A DNA stretch of 64,000 bases from Andreesenia sp964489735 (GCA_964489735.1 CAZBAL010000007.1:7409-71408), one strand, 5' to 3'; numbered from the stretch's first letter, positions 7,871 through 15,984 are shown. Numbers and translations are program-made. The notes: generated from the letters alone by a model not told the origin.

Positions 7871-10321
7871 CTACTTTCTATTTCTAAAAAATCTTCTTCT
7901 GCTGAGGATGAATTCACCATATTTCATTGCTAGCTTCTCAAATAATTTAATTGTAAAATATGATAGGACTACCATGCCGGCAGCAAGTAAAAAGTAAATA
8001 GGTGAAATCTCATGGAATGAGAAAATCTTTCTCCCTATAGGAAAAACAAATGATGCAATGAACGCTAAGGACATAGTTAGAAGCAAAGTAAATCTCATCC
8101 TAGTAAGAGGAGACGACAGCATTGCTAATATGAGCATACCTATAGATCCAACTACAAGTGTAGTGAAAGTCCTAACTACTCCAATATCTATTTTCATCTT
8201 ATATCCCACTACAAAACATAAAACGGAGAACAGTGCAACAGTAGCCCCCTTAGGTACTGTAGCTATTAAAACTCTCTTAAGGAATCCTTTATTAACTTTC
8301 TCATTGTTGTTCTCAATAGCTAAGAAAAATGAAGGAATTCCAATCGTAAGTCCACCTATCAGTGTCAGCTGGATCGGTATAAACGGATAAGGCAACGCGG
8401 TAACTGCAAAGAAAAGTGATAGAAGGATAGAATATATGGTCTTTGAAAGATAAAGTCCAGCTGTTCTCTCCAGATTGTTGATTATCCTTCTGCCCTCATC
8501 GACAACATAGGTCAGGTTTGAAAAGTCCTCGTCAAGCAGCACAAGATGGGAGACAGCTTTTGCTGCATCAGTTCCGTTTGCAAGAGCAATTGCACAGTCA
8601 GATTTCTTTAAAGCCAAAACGTCATTTATTCCATCACCCGTCATAGCAACAGCTTTACCCATGTCTTGAAGAGCCTCAACAATATCTCTTTTCTGTTCAG
8701 GTGTAACTCTTCCAAAAACAGCATTTTCCAAAAGAGCTTCTCTTATGGCTTCTTTTGAATTCGGTAGAGTAGAAGCATCCACATATTTATCAGCATTCTC
8801 CACTCCTGCTTTTTTAGAAATATTGGCAACAGTCAAAGGATTGTCTCCGGATATGATTTTAATATCGACACCTTGAGAGCGAAAATACTTTAGTGTTGCA
8901 TTTGCACTCTCTCTGATTTCATCTTCAAAAATAAGAAGTGATAACGGAATGATATTGCTCGTATCCTTGTTTTCTTTATCAAAATCATCAGAGTAAGCGA
9001 TTACAAGGACTCTTTTACCCAAATTGGAATAGGACTCTGATAGAGTCTGGAATTCACAGTATTTATTTTTACAGAGAATTTCTACAGCTCCAGTGAATAC
9101 CGCACTTCCATCATTGAGTAGAACACTGCTCCACTTTCTTTCTGAATTGAAAGGGATTATGTCTGATATCAATCTCTCGGAATTGAAGCCATTAGCATAT
9201 TTTTCAGAATATTCTATTATTGCCTGTTGCGTTGGATTTACAACATCAAATCCTTTTGCCACAATCTGAATGGCATTCTCCACTATTGTTTCTATGGTAA
9301 TATTCTCATCCTTGGTTCCATTGAGTAGGGAGTTTCTAACAATACATTTTTCACTTTCACTTTCAAAAGCATCTAGATACTCAATTTCACTTATATGAAG
9401 TTTTCCTTTAGTTATAGTTCCAGTCTTGTCAAGACAGAGTGTATCAATTCTGGCAAGCACTTCTGTCGCGGGAAGTTCCTGAACCAGAGTGTTCCACTTT
9501 GCAAGTCTGACAACTCCCATTAAAAAGCTGAGCGTTGTCAGAAGAACAAGTCCCTCAGGGATCATACTTATTATACCTGCCACTGTACTCAGAAGAGCAA
9601 CTCTCCAAGGTTTACCGGCAAAAAACATCTGACTTATTATCAGCATTAAACCCAGAGGCAGAATAATATTTACAAGGAATCTGATTATTTTGTCAATTGA
9701 TTCTTTAAGCTCAGAGTTTGAGATTTTAAACTCTCTGGCTTCAGCAGAAAGCTTAGACATATATCTGTCATCTCCAACTTTTTCAGCTCTAAGTAAACAG
9801 TATCCCGATAGGATAATGCTGCCAGAGTACAGAAAATCACCGATGCTCTTCATATCGGGCTCAGACTCTCCAGTAAGTGCAGAGTTATCAACCTCCACAG
9901 TGTTATTGCAAAGTATAGCTCCATCTACCGGGACTTGTACACCTGTCTCAAGTACGACAACATCATCCTGAACAATATCTTCAGGTGAGACTGTGACTTT
10001 TTCTCCATCTCTCAGAACTTTTACCGGATGTTTATTCATTATAGAAAGACTCTTCAGGGTCTGTCGAGCTTTTAGCTCCTGAAATATTCCTGTTAGAGTA
10101 TTCGTGAGTATAACACCTGCAAAAAGTATGTTTTTGGGTGAACCCGCTATTATTACTAATATGGCCAAAACAATATTTATACCATTAAAAAGTGTAAATA
10201 CATTGCTACGGACTATGCTGGATACAGATCTTAAAGAATCCTCCGTGTCCACATTGACAAGTCCTTTTTTCTTTTTTTCTTCAGCTTCTATTTCTGTAAG
10301 TCCATAAATATCTTTATTCAT
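7871..10321 (-). CDS. Cation-transporting P-type ATPase
   Basis: The 816-residue protein has the P-type order: actuator domain with LTGESEP near residue 153, membrane helix 4 with PEGL, the phosphorylation motif DKTGTITKG near residue 298, and the hinge MTGDGINDVLALKKSDCAIA. C-terminal membrane helices follow. There is no N-terminal heavy-metal CxxC domain, and helix 4 has PEGL rather than CPC, so a Ca2+/Mg2+/monovalent-type (P2-like) pump is likelier than a copper or zinc pump. Ion specificity is unknown. It is a single-gene unit. Confidence 0.88.
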   Translation of the reverse strand: MNKDIYGLTEIEAEEKKKKGLVNVDTEDSLRSVSSIVRSNVFTLFNGINIVLAILVIIAGSPKNILFAGVILTNTLTGIFQELKARQTLKSLSIMNKHPVKVLRDGEKVTVSPEDIVQDDVVVLETGVQVPVDGAILCNNTVEVDNSALTGESEPDMKSIGDFLYSGSIILSGYCLLRAEKVGDDRYMSKLSAEAREFKISNSELKESIDKIIRFLVNIILPLGLMLIISQMFFAGKPWRVALLSTVAGIISMIPEGLVLLTTLSFLMGVVRLAKWNTLVQELPATEVLARIDTLCLDKTGTITKGKLHISEIEYLDAFESESEKCIVRNSLLNGTKDENITIETIVENAIQIVAKGFDVVNPTQQAIIEYSEKYANGFNSERLISDIIPFNSERKWSSVLLNDGSAVFTGAVEILCKNKYCEFQTLSESYSNLGKRVLVIAYSDDFDKENKDTSNIIPLSLLIFEDEIRESANATLKYFRSQGVDIKIISGDNPLTVANISKKAGVENADKYVDASTLPNSKEAIREALLENAVFGRVTPEQKRDIVEALQDMGKAVAMTGDGINDVLALKKSDCAIALANGTDAAKAVSHLVLLDEDFSNLTYVVDEGRRIINNLERTAGLYLSKTIYSILLSLFFAVTALPYPFIPIQLTLIGGLTIGIPSFFLAIENNNEKVNKGFLKRVLIATVPKGATVALFSVLCFVVGYKMKIDIGVVRTFTTLVVGSIGMLILAMLSSPLTRMRFTLLLTMSLAFIASFVFPIGRKIFSFHEISPIYFLLAAGMVVLSYFTIKLFEKLAMKYGEFILSRRRFFRNRK

Positions 10322-10499
10322 ATGTTCACGACCTTACTATAAACGTAGTTTTGTTATATAATATTATATTATATCTTTGATTATATTGCTACATTATAGG
10401 CTTTTGAGCCAAATATATGGAAGAGCTTTGAGCTTTTGTGGCCCGATTATTAGTTAAGGATTCAAGATTATTACTGACATAATATGAGGAGATGTTGAA

Positions 10500-10820
10500 A
10501 TGGATATGAATGAGATAAATAAGCTGGATGTGGATACAGTTAGCAACGAGGAAATGTTAAAGCATTTTAATATAATAGAAAAAAACATACCTATTATGAA
10601 GAAAAACCTTTCGGATAAGCTCAGGGAAACAGAAGGGAATATATCATCTATTCAAATAGAGGAAGTGCTTGTAAAGTCACTTGATGAGGCAGGACTTGCT
10701 CCTACAGGGAGAAGAATACTTGAGGGGTTCTTTGAAATTTGGATGGGTGTTTTCATGATGATTGGAAATGATAAGGAATCACTGATAGTTGCACTTAGAA
10801 TGATAGGGAAAGAGATATAG
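10500..10820 (+). CDS. Small uncharacterised protein coupled to the TtcA-like gene
   Basis: This 106-residue acidic, mainly helical protein belongs to no family I recognise. It has no signal peptide, cysteines or clear motif; a hydrophobic patch (FFEIWMGVFMMIG) lies near residues 80-92. A GGAG site precedes the ATG. Its stop codon directly abuts the ATG of the next gene, so the two are co-translated and it may be an accessory to that tRNA-modifying enzyme (inference). Confidence 0.75.
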   Translation: MDMNEINKLDVDTVSNEEMLKHFNIIEKNIPIMKKNLSDKLRETEGNISSIQIEEVLVKSLDEAGLAPTGRRILEGFFEIWMGVFMMIGNDKESLIVALRMIGKEI

Positions 10821-11726
10821 ATGGACTCAAAAGATAAGAACAGAAATAATATAGCAGACTCTTGTCCTGCCATATTACCTGATGGAGATAAACTCTCAAT
10901 AAAAGAGATAGAGAAAAGCATAATAAAGAGGTATAGAAAGCAAATCTGGTCAAAATTTGTAAAAGCAGTTAAAGAGTATGAACTGCTATCACCAGGAGAT
11001 AAAGTAGCAGTTGCTATTTCGGGTGGAAAAGACAGTCTGCTTTTAGCAAAACTGTTCCAAGAGCTGAAAAGACATGGTCAGTTTGACTTTGAACTCGAGT
11101 TTGTAGCACTTGACCCTGGATATCATGAAGATGTAAGAGAACTTCTGATTGAAAATTGTGAACATCTCGAAATTCCTGTAAAAATATATGATGCAGGAAT
11201 ATTCGATGTTGCAGACAGAATTGCTGGTGATTATCCATGCTATATGTGTGCAAGGATGAGAAGAGGGGCCCTATATGCAAGAGCTCAGGAATTAGGCTGC
11301 AATAAGGTTGCACTAGGACATCATTTTAATGATGTAATAGAAACTACTATGTTAAACGTGCTCTACTCTGGAAATTTCAAGACTATGCTTCCAAAGTTAA
11401 AGTCTGATAATTTCGAGAATATGGAACTCATAAGACCTATGTACCTTATAGAGGAAAGAGATATAATAAGATTCATAAAAAACACAGGCCTAATGCCTCT
11501 AAACTGTGCTTGTATGGTTGCTGCTAAAAAAATAGGAAATAAGAGGTTTGAGATAAAAGATCTCATAGAGGATCTGAAAGACAATTTTAAAAATGTAGAC
11601 AAGTCTATATTCAGAGCTGCTCAGAACGTAAATATGGATGGAATACTCGGTTTTCAAAAGTCGGGAGAAAAATATTCATTTTTGGATTATTACGATGGTG
11701 AGTTCGACTTTGAAATCGAAAAATAA
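10821..11726 (+). CDS. TtcA-family tRNA thiolation enzyme (PP-loop ATPase)
   Basis: The PP-loop SGGKDSLLLA near residue 56 binds ATP for adenylation of the target base. CYMC near residue 139 and a later CAC near residue 230 match the three cysteines that hold the iron-sulfur cluster in TtcA. The family makes 2-thiocytidine at position 32 of tRNAs, or related thiolations. The length of 301 residues is normal. No sulfurtransferase gene is adjacent. The exact modified base is inferred from the family only. Confidence 0.85.
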   Translation: MDSKDKNRNNIADSCPAILPDGDKLSIKEIEKSIIKRYRKQIWSKFVKAVKEYELLSPGDKVAVAISGGKDSLLLAKLFQELKRHGQFDFELEFVALDPGYHEDVRELLIENCEHLEIPVKIYDAGIFDVADRIAGDYPCYMCARMRRGALYARAQELGCNKVALGHHFNDVIETTMLNVLYSGNFKTMLPKLKSDNFENMELIRPMYLIEERDIIRFIKNTGLMPLNCACMVAAKKIGNKRFEIKDLIEDLKDNFKNVDKSIFRAAQNVNMDGILGFQKSGEKYSFLDYYDGEFDFEIEK

Positions 11727-11735
11727 AAAGAAATA

Positions 11736-11768
11736 GAAAAACCCGGCTGAATATTTCCGGGTTTTTAT
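11736..11768. terminator. Bidirectional terminator
   Basis: AAAAACCCGG (11737-11746) and CCGGGTTTTT (11757-11766) form a perfect 10-bp stem with a 10-base loop, between convergent genes. Confidence 0.88.
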
Positions 11769-12478
11769 TATTCTAAAAGAGCTGTTAATTTATCATAGAA
11801 AATGGACCATGGATAGCAGTTTTCAGGTAGAGAATACAGCGTAATCTGCTTTCTGCTTATCGGATGCGTGAAACTCAGTTTATATGACCAAAGGGCTATA
11901 TTGATCCAACCTTCATTTTCTTCTAATTCTTTAGCGTTTTCACTTATGGAGTACTTTGTATCTCCCCATATAGGTATTCCATGGTATGAAGTCTGAACCC
12001 TGATTTGATGATGTCTGCCAGTTTTTAATCTGATGTTTATTAGCGAAAGATCTTCATCGGAGCCCAGAAGTTTCAGTGAAAGCTCTGCATCTTTAGCTTT
12101 CTGATACTCTTTTTGATTCTTTTCAATCACTTCAGAAAAGTTTTTATCCTTTCTTTTGAGAAGCCTGTCCTTATATACTTCGATTTGATTATCAGGCTTT
12201 CCAAAGACAACTGCAATATAGTCTTTCCTTACATTTCTGCGCTGAATATCTCTAGATAGTTTTTTTACAGCTTCATCTGTTTTTCCCAAAATTACAAGTC
12301 CACCTACCGGTTGGTCCAGTCGATTTAATAATTTGAGATCATTCTTTTTTTCAATATTTTCATTTGCCCATGTCAATAAATCAATATTTTCAGAATTATC
12401 TTTTTGGGAGGGCATTCCTTGCGGTTTTTCCAATACTACTATATTTCTATCTTCAAAAATTACTTTAGGAATCTTCAA
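11768..12478 (-). CDS. RluA-family RNA pseudouridine synthase
   Basis: The 236-residue protein contains the RluA active-site region as LLNRLDQPVGGLVILGKT, with the catalytic aspartate in RLD. The later KTGRHHQIRVQ and the IWGDTKY-type strand are also family hallmarks. It has no S4 domain, so it resembles the short RluA/RluC-like class acting on rRNA or tRNA; the target uridine is not predictable. Two near-identical promoters precede it on the minus strand. Confidence 0.88.
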   Translation of the reverse strand: MKIPKVIFEDRNIVVLEKPQGMPSQKDNSENIDLLTWANENIEKKNDLKLLNRLDQPVGGLVILGKTDEAVKKLSRDIQRRNVRKDYIAVVFGKPDNQIEVYKDRLLKRKDKNFSEVIEKNQKEYQKAKDAELSLKLLGSDEDLSLINIRLKTGRHHQIRVQTSYHGIPIWGDTKYSISENAKELEENEGWINIALWSYKLSFTHPISRKQITLYSLPENCYPWSIFYDKLTALLE

Positions 12479-12527
12479 ATAAATGCATCCTTTCGCATTA
12501 CATATTCATTTTCTGCCTAATTCTCAT

Positions 12528-12619
12528 TCTATATCCCAAGACTTTCATGTGTCAAGATAGAAGCTATTAGGTTATGCAATCCTTATAATGCATTGTATCC
12601 CAAGACTTTCATATGTCAA
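12528..12619 (-). promoter_or_regulatory. Tandem duplicated promoters of the RluA-type gene
   Basis: On the minus strand TTGACA (12619-12614), 16 bases, then TACAAT (12597-12592) is repeated 64 bases downstream as TTGACA (12555-12550), 16 bases, TATAGA (12533-12528). The shared stretch is about 24 bases with one mismatch, spacer included (AAAGTCTTGGGA). Spacer conservation suggests a local duplication or a regulator site in the spacer. Confidence 0.6.
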
Positions 12620-12695
12620 TACAAAGGCAATATGGAATAAAGGAACCAAGTTTTATTAGTGATTGAAATTATTTTAATATTTTTTATAAAAAGAG

Positions 12696-12724
12696 TTGAC
12701 AGAGTTAATGAAATAGATTATCAT
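12696..12724 (+). promoter_or_regulatory. Strong promoter of candidate sRNA A with a Fur-like box
   Basis: TTGACA (12696-12701), 17 bases, TATCAT (12719-12724). TGAAATAGATTATCA at 12709-12723 matches 11 of 14 positions of the 7-1-7 Fur box TGATAATnATTATCA, with a perfect right half that overlaps the -10. The promoter is about 70% identical to that of candidate sRNA B at 15.93 kb. Confidence 0.65.
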
Positions 12725-12730
12725 TATATA

Positions 12731-12902
12731 TACAAAGAAGATATTTTTCAACCAATAATACTTTAACAATAATCGGATTGCAGTAAAAGTCATTAACCTC
12801 AAAATAATAAATTAAATAAAAAACCTCAAAAATAGCCTTTTAGTAATCAGAATAAATGTTAAAGCTCAAATGTAAATCTAGTCCTCGCAAGAGGACTTTT
12901 TT
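12731..12902 (+). ncRNA. Candidate iron-responsive small RNA A
   Basis: An A/U-rich stretch of about 170 bases lies between a consensus promoter and an intrinsic terminator (AGTCCTC, GCAA loop, GAGGACT, T6, 12880-12902). No start codon with a ribosome site is found in it. It contains TAAAAGTCATTAACCTC (12784-12800), which recurs with a single-base gap in candidate sRNA B. Two unpaired CCTC motifs (12797, 12824) could pair with GAGG of Shine-Dalgarno sequences. The next gene (13014) has its own -10-like TATAAT at 12985, so this is probably a free RNA; a leader of that gene is the alternative. Confidence 0.55.
12880..12902 (+). terminator. Terminator of candidate sRNA A
   Basis: AGTCCTC (12880-12886), tetraloop GCAA, GAGGACT (12891-12897), then TTTTTT. 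A short, perfect, GNRA-capped hairpin with a U run. Confidence 0.85.
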
Positions 12903-13013
12903 ACTTTTTATGGGCAGTTTTATGATTGATCTAATCTATAAAATATATGGTTTTAGATATGGAATTTTCAGGGTATATATCTTATATAATGTAAATTCAG
13001 AGGTGTTTTATTT

Positions 13014-13796
13014 ATGGATATAATAAAATATGAAAATGTAAAATTTGTTCGGGATGGAAGAGTTATTCTGGACAATATAAATTGGACGGTTAAGAAAGGT
13101 GAAAACTGGGCTATTTTGGGACTAAATGGTGCTGGAAAGTCAACAATAATCAATATGCTGACGGCATATGACAGTCCTACATCTGGAAGTGTTTCTGTTT
13201 TTGGGAAAAAATTTGGTGCTTATGACTGGTCGAAGGTAAAAGGAAAGATCGGTTTTGTCAGCAATAGTCTGAATAGATTTATCGGGACGCTGAATTCACA
13301 GCGAGTTAAAAATATTGTCTTGAGTGGAAAGTACAGCAGTATAGGGCTATATAAAGAAACTGACGAAGAAGATGATAGAAAGGCAGATGAACTGATAGAA
13401 AGTTTTAGACTTAAACATGTTGAAAATAATATGTACAGCAAACTGTCCCAAGGAGAGCAGAGACTTTCGTTACTAGCGAGGGCGTTTATGAATATGCCGG
13501 AGCTTCTGGTGCTGGATGAACCATGCGCAGGGCTTGATGTAAGAGCCAGGGAGACATTGTTATCGGCACTTGAAAATCAGATTTCAAAATCTGACTCTAC
13601 GATTCTATATATAACTCATCAGATAGAAGAGATAACACCTTCTATTACACATGTTGCACTTTTATATGAAGGAAAGATACTGGCTCAAGGTGAAAAAAAG
13701 GAAATATTGACAGAAGAGCTTTTGTCAGATGTTTATGATGTCGAGGTTAGCTTGACTTGGAAAAATGAGAGACCATGGTTGATAGTTACAGGTTAA
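13014..13796 (+). CDS. YlmA-like ABC ATPase without permease partner
   Basis: The 260-residue protein has Walker A GLNGAGKST, signature LSQGEQRLSLLARA and Walker B LLVLDEPCAGLD; the opening (VKKGENWAILGLNGAGKST) matches the YlmA/ModF-like group of soluble ABC ATPases. No permease or binding protein gene is nearby, so it could power a distant transporter or have a non-transport role. A TATAAT at 12985 and GAGGTG ahead of the ATG suggest its own short-leader transcript, downstream of candidate sRNA A. Confidence 0.82.
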   Translation: MDIIKYENVKFVRDGRVILDNINWTVKKGENWAILGLNGAGKSTIINMLTAYDSPTSGSVSVFGKKFGAYDWSKVKGKIGFVSNSLNRFIGTLNSQRVKNIVLSGKYSSIGLYKETDEEDDRKADELIESFRLKHVENNMYSKLSQGEQRLSLLARAFMNMPELLVLDEPCAGLDVRARETLLSALENQISKSDSTILYITHQIEEITPSITHVALLYEGKILAQGEKKEILTEELLSDVYDVEVSLTWKNERPWLIVTG

Positions 13797-13830
13797 TAGC
13801 TGATCAATATTAACTGAAATAATTTATAAA

Positions 13831-13920
13831 AAAACTGTTTCACTTATACTAAACCAAACTCGATTGCTTAATTTGAAAGTCCAAATTTTCGAGAATAGCT
13901 TATAAATGAAACAGTTTTCT
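13831..13920. terminator. Long bidirectional terminator hairpin
   Basis: AAAACTGTTTCA (13831-13842) pairs perfectly with TGAAACAGTTTT (13907-13918). A second arm (CTCGA with TCGAG, AATTTG with CAAATT) extends the hairpin between the convergent ATPase and apt genes. Confidence 0.78.
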
Positions 13921-13943
13921 ATATTTAAGTTTATATTTTTATT

Positions 13944-14453
13944 CTAATATTTTATTATAGAAGTCACTTTATATCCTTCAAGCTCTTCTCTACCTTTAAG
14001 CTCTTCAAGTTCAATCAGGAAAAGGCATCCGGAGACGATTCCTCCTAACTGTTCAATCATCTTAACAGTTGCAACCGCAGTTCCACCAGTAGCTAACAGA
14101 TCATCAACAACGAGGACTTTCTGTCCTTTTTCGATTGCATCTCTATGCATTTCTAGTTTATCAGTTCCATACTCCAGTGCATACTCATAGTGTATAGTTT
14201 CTGCTGGTAATTTACCAGGCTTTCTTACTGGTACAAACCCTATACCAAGTTCATATGCAAGAGGGGCACCAAATATGAATCCTCTAGCTTCCATACCCAC
14301 TATTATGTCAATATCATCATCACAAAGAGATGCCATTTTCTTAATTGACTTTCTGAACGCATCTTTATCCTTTAATAATGTTGTAATATCTTTGAAGTCT
14401 ATACCGGCTATAGGAAAATCAAGAACAGATCTAACCGAGTCTGCTAAATTCAC
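13944..14453 (-). CDS. apt: Adenine phosphoribosyltransferase
   Basis: The 169-residue protein is collinear with Apt. FPIAGIDFKDITTLL lies near the N-terminus, GMEARGFIFGAPLAYELG follows, and the PRPP-binding loop VLVVDDLLATGGTA lies near residue 120. It converts adenine and PRPP to AMP in purine salvage. A GTG start follows GGTGGTGAT. It lies 12 bases after azlD and is probably the last gene of the azlC-azlD-apt unit. Confidence 0.95.
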   Translation of the reverse strand: MNLADSVRSVLDFPIAGIDFKDITTLLKDKDAFRKSIKKMASLCDDDIDIIVGMEARGFIFGAPLAYELGIGFVPVRKPGKLPAETIHYEYALEYGTDKLEMHRDAIEKGQKVLVVDDLLATGGTAVATVKMIEQLGGIVSGCLFLIELEELKGREELEGYKVTSIIKY

Positions 14454-14465
14454 AAAATCACCACC

Positions 14466-14768
14466 TTACAAAATATATAATAGCGCTATGGCTGTTCCGA
14501 CTCCTGAAATAATAGGAAGAGTCATTCCACCACGTTTAAACGATATTATCAGTACAACAGAAAATGCGATGATGGATACCTTTACATTGCCAGTTGCGTC
14601 TATAACTCCTGGTATTGTAAGTGCTCCTATTGCTGTATAAGGAACATAAGAGAGAAAATCATCTATCCATTTAGGTAGAGGTTTGTCTCTTTTGATATAA
14701 AAAGGCAAAAGTCTAAGAGGAATAGTGATAAGTATGCAGCAAAGTATAATTATAATTTCCTTACTCAT
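14466..14768 (-). CDS. azlD: AzlD-type branched-chain amino acid transport subunit
   Basis: This 100-residue protein has four hydrophobic segments and the AzlD motifs: TIPLRLLPF near the start, LSYVPYTAIGALTIPGV in the middle, and GGMTLPIISGVGTAIA near the end. With AzlC it forms an exporter for branched-chain amino acids and analogues. ATG 14768 after AGAGGTGAT is preferred over ATG 14774 and GTG 14777. It overlaps the azlC stop by 8 bases (ATGAGTAA), so the pair is coupled. Confidence 0.9.
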   Translation of the reverse strand: MSKEIIIILCCILITIPLRLLPFYIKRDKPLPKWIDDFLSYVPYTAIGALTIPGVIDATGNVKVSIIAFSVVLIISFKRGGMTLPIISGVGTAIALLYIL

Positions 14769-15561
14769 TTTCATCACCTCTTACACTATCATCTATTCTA
14801 TTGTTAATAGTATTATTGTCATAAAGTTCACTGTTAATATCCTCATCACTTCTATTTTTATCACCAGACACATCACCATCTCTGAAAAAGAAAGCAGCGA
14901 ATCCTGAACCTAGCAATATTCCCAGTATAACACCCCATCCATTAGGCAGTACCTTAGTATAAGTTACTAAAGCATTTATTGCTCCCGAAAGGAGGACAGT
15001 AAATGTAAGCTTAAAGCTTTTTTTAAGCTGAGGCATTAGCATAGATGCAAACATTGCATACAAGGTAAGATTAAGCCCAGATTTTATATTTTCAGGAAGT
15101 ATGTTACCAAAGTAGAACCCAATAATCGATCCCGAAATCCATGATGTAATTGCAACTGCATTCAAACTTACGATGAATTCTCGCTTAGCCTCTCCATATC
15201 TGAAGATTATTACAGAAAAGGTCTCATCAGTTATAGTCATTGCAGTAAACAGCTTCCATTTGCCCAGAGACTGTTTAACAGTGTTCACAAAGGACGTTGC
15301 CATGAGAAACATTCTGCTGTTTAATAAAGCGGTCGTAAAAAGAATTTCTGGAACACCAGCTCCTGCTCCCATAAGGCTGAGAATCATAAATTGACCAGCA
15401 CCACTGTATACTAAAGTAGACATCAGAAGCACTTCGAGAATTGACAGTCCCGAATTTCCAGCCATCATACCAAATGCTACTGATAGTGGAACATATCCGA
15501 CTATCAACGGTATGGCTGCTTTAAAACCATTTCTTCTTTCTGAAATAGATGTTGCATTCAT
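14761..15561 (-). CDS. azlC: AzlC-type branched-chain amino acid exporter
   Basis: The 266-residue membrane protein starts at ATG 15561 after GAAAGGAT; the open frame runs further upstream without a ribosome site. VGYVPLSVAFGMMAGNSG near residue 25 and the later TDETFSVI segment are AzlC hallmarks. It forms the large subunit of the AzlCD exporter. The C-terminal tail of about 35 residues is charged and longer than usual. A promoter on the minus strand (AGTGAA and ATTATA as read on +, 15640 and 15617, 17-base spacer) lies after the terminator of candidate sRNA B, so azlC should be transcribed separately. Confidence 0.92.
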   Translation of the reverse strand: MNATSISERRNGFKAAIPLIVGYVPLSVAFGMMAGNSGLSILEVLLMSTLVYSGAGQFMILSLMGAGAGVPEILFTTALLNSRMFLMATSFVNTVKQSLGKWKLFTAMTITDETFSVIIFRYGEAKREFIVSLNAVAITSWISGSIIGFYFGNILPENIKSGLNLTLYAMFASMLMPQLKKSFKLTFTVLLSGAINALVTYTKVLPNGWGVILGILLGSGFAAFFFRDGDVSGDKNRSDEDINSELYDNNTINNRIDDSVRGDENE

Positions 15562-15616
15562 TTTTCTAAATCCTTTCGATTGCAAGAATATGTATTTAGA
15601 CAATAACACATAATAG

Positions 15617-15645
15617 ATTATATCAAAAGAATGATTAATAGTGAA
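15617..15645 (-). promoter_or_regulatory. Promoter of azlC-azlD-apt
   Basis: On the minus strand TTCACT (15645-15640), 17 bases, TATAAT (15622-15617), about 55 bases before the azlC start. No T-box or other leader structure is visible between it and the gene. Confidence 0.55.
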
Positions 15646-15707
15646 CTTATTAATATAGATATGTATCAACAAATATATATACAATTTGTATATACATTTA
15701 TTAAGAC

Positions 15708-15733
15708 GTAAAAAAACCCTCTCTGGGAGGGTT
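15708..15733 (-). terminator. Terminator of candidate sRNA B
   Basis: On the minus strand AACCCTC (15733-15727), loop CCAGA, GAGGGTT (15721-15715), then a run of T to 15710. It sits upstream of the azlC promoter. Confidence 0.85.
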
Positions 15734-15917
15734 TCCTACTTTACTTGCTATACATAGGGGATACACTTTCTACTTTGAGGCTTTTTTAGGGTTTTTTGAG
15801 GCTTAATTAATTAAGAGGTTATGACTTTTATCACAAAATCAAAATGTATTAAGTAGAAAGTAAAATAATAATAGCAGTAAATAAATTTTAAATTGAGGTT
15901 TAAAATTATCTTTCTAA
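15710..15917 (-). ncRNA. Candidate iron-responsive small RNA B
   Basis: A stretch of about 205 bases without a plausible coding frame, bounded by a promoter at 15951-15923 and the terminator at 15733-15710. TAAAAGTCATAACCTC (15830-15815) is nearly identical to a segment of candidate sRNA A, and the promoters are also alike. Four CCTC motifs start at 15898, 15818, 15801 and 15780 on this strand, in A/U-rich and probably unpaired surroundings. It is followed by azlC on the same strand, but azlC has its own promoter, so a free RNA is likelier than a leader. Confidence 0.55.
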
Positions 15918-15922
15918 ATATA

Positions 15923-15984
15923 ATGATAATCGATTTCAAATACGATGTCAACTATTTTTATAAAGAAAATAAGAATTATTATCA
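15923..15984 (-). promoter_or_regulatory. Promoter of candidate sRNA B with two Fur-like boxes
   Basis: On the minus strand TTGACA (15951-15946), 17 bases, TATCAT (15928-15923). TGAAATCGATTATCA (15937-15923) matches the Fur box TGATAATnATTATCA at 11 of 14 positions and overlaps the -10. A second box, TGATAATAATTCTTA (15984-15970), matches 12 of 14 and lies upstream of the -35. Confidence 0.65.

Noticed and set aside
12532..12623. CRISPR-like repeat array
   Set aside because: Only two copies, containing promoter elements; no cas genes occur in the window.
12731..12902. A coding frame within candidate sRNA A (ATG near 12856)
   Set aside because: No ribosome site precedes it and the frame runs into the terminator without homology to anything.
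15562..15733. T-box or amino-acid leader for azlC
   Set aside because: No T-box core (AGGGTGGNACCGCG-like) or specifier loop is seen; a normal promoter lies after the terminator.
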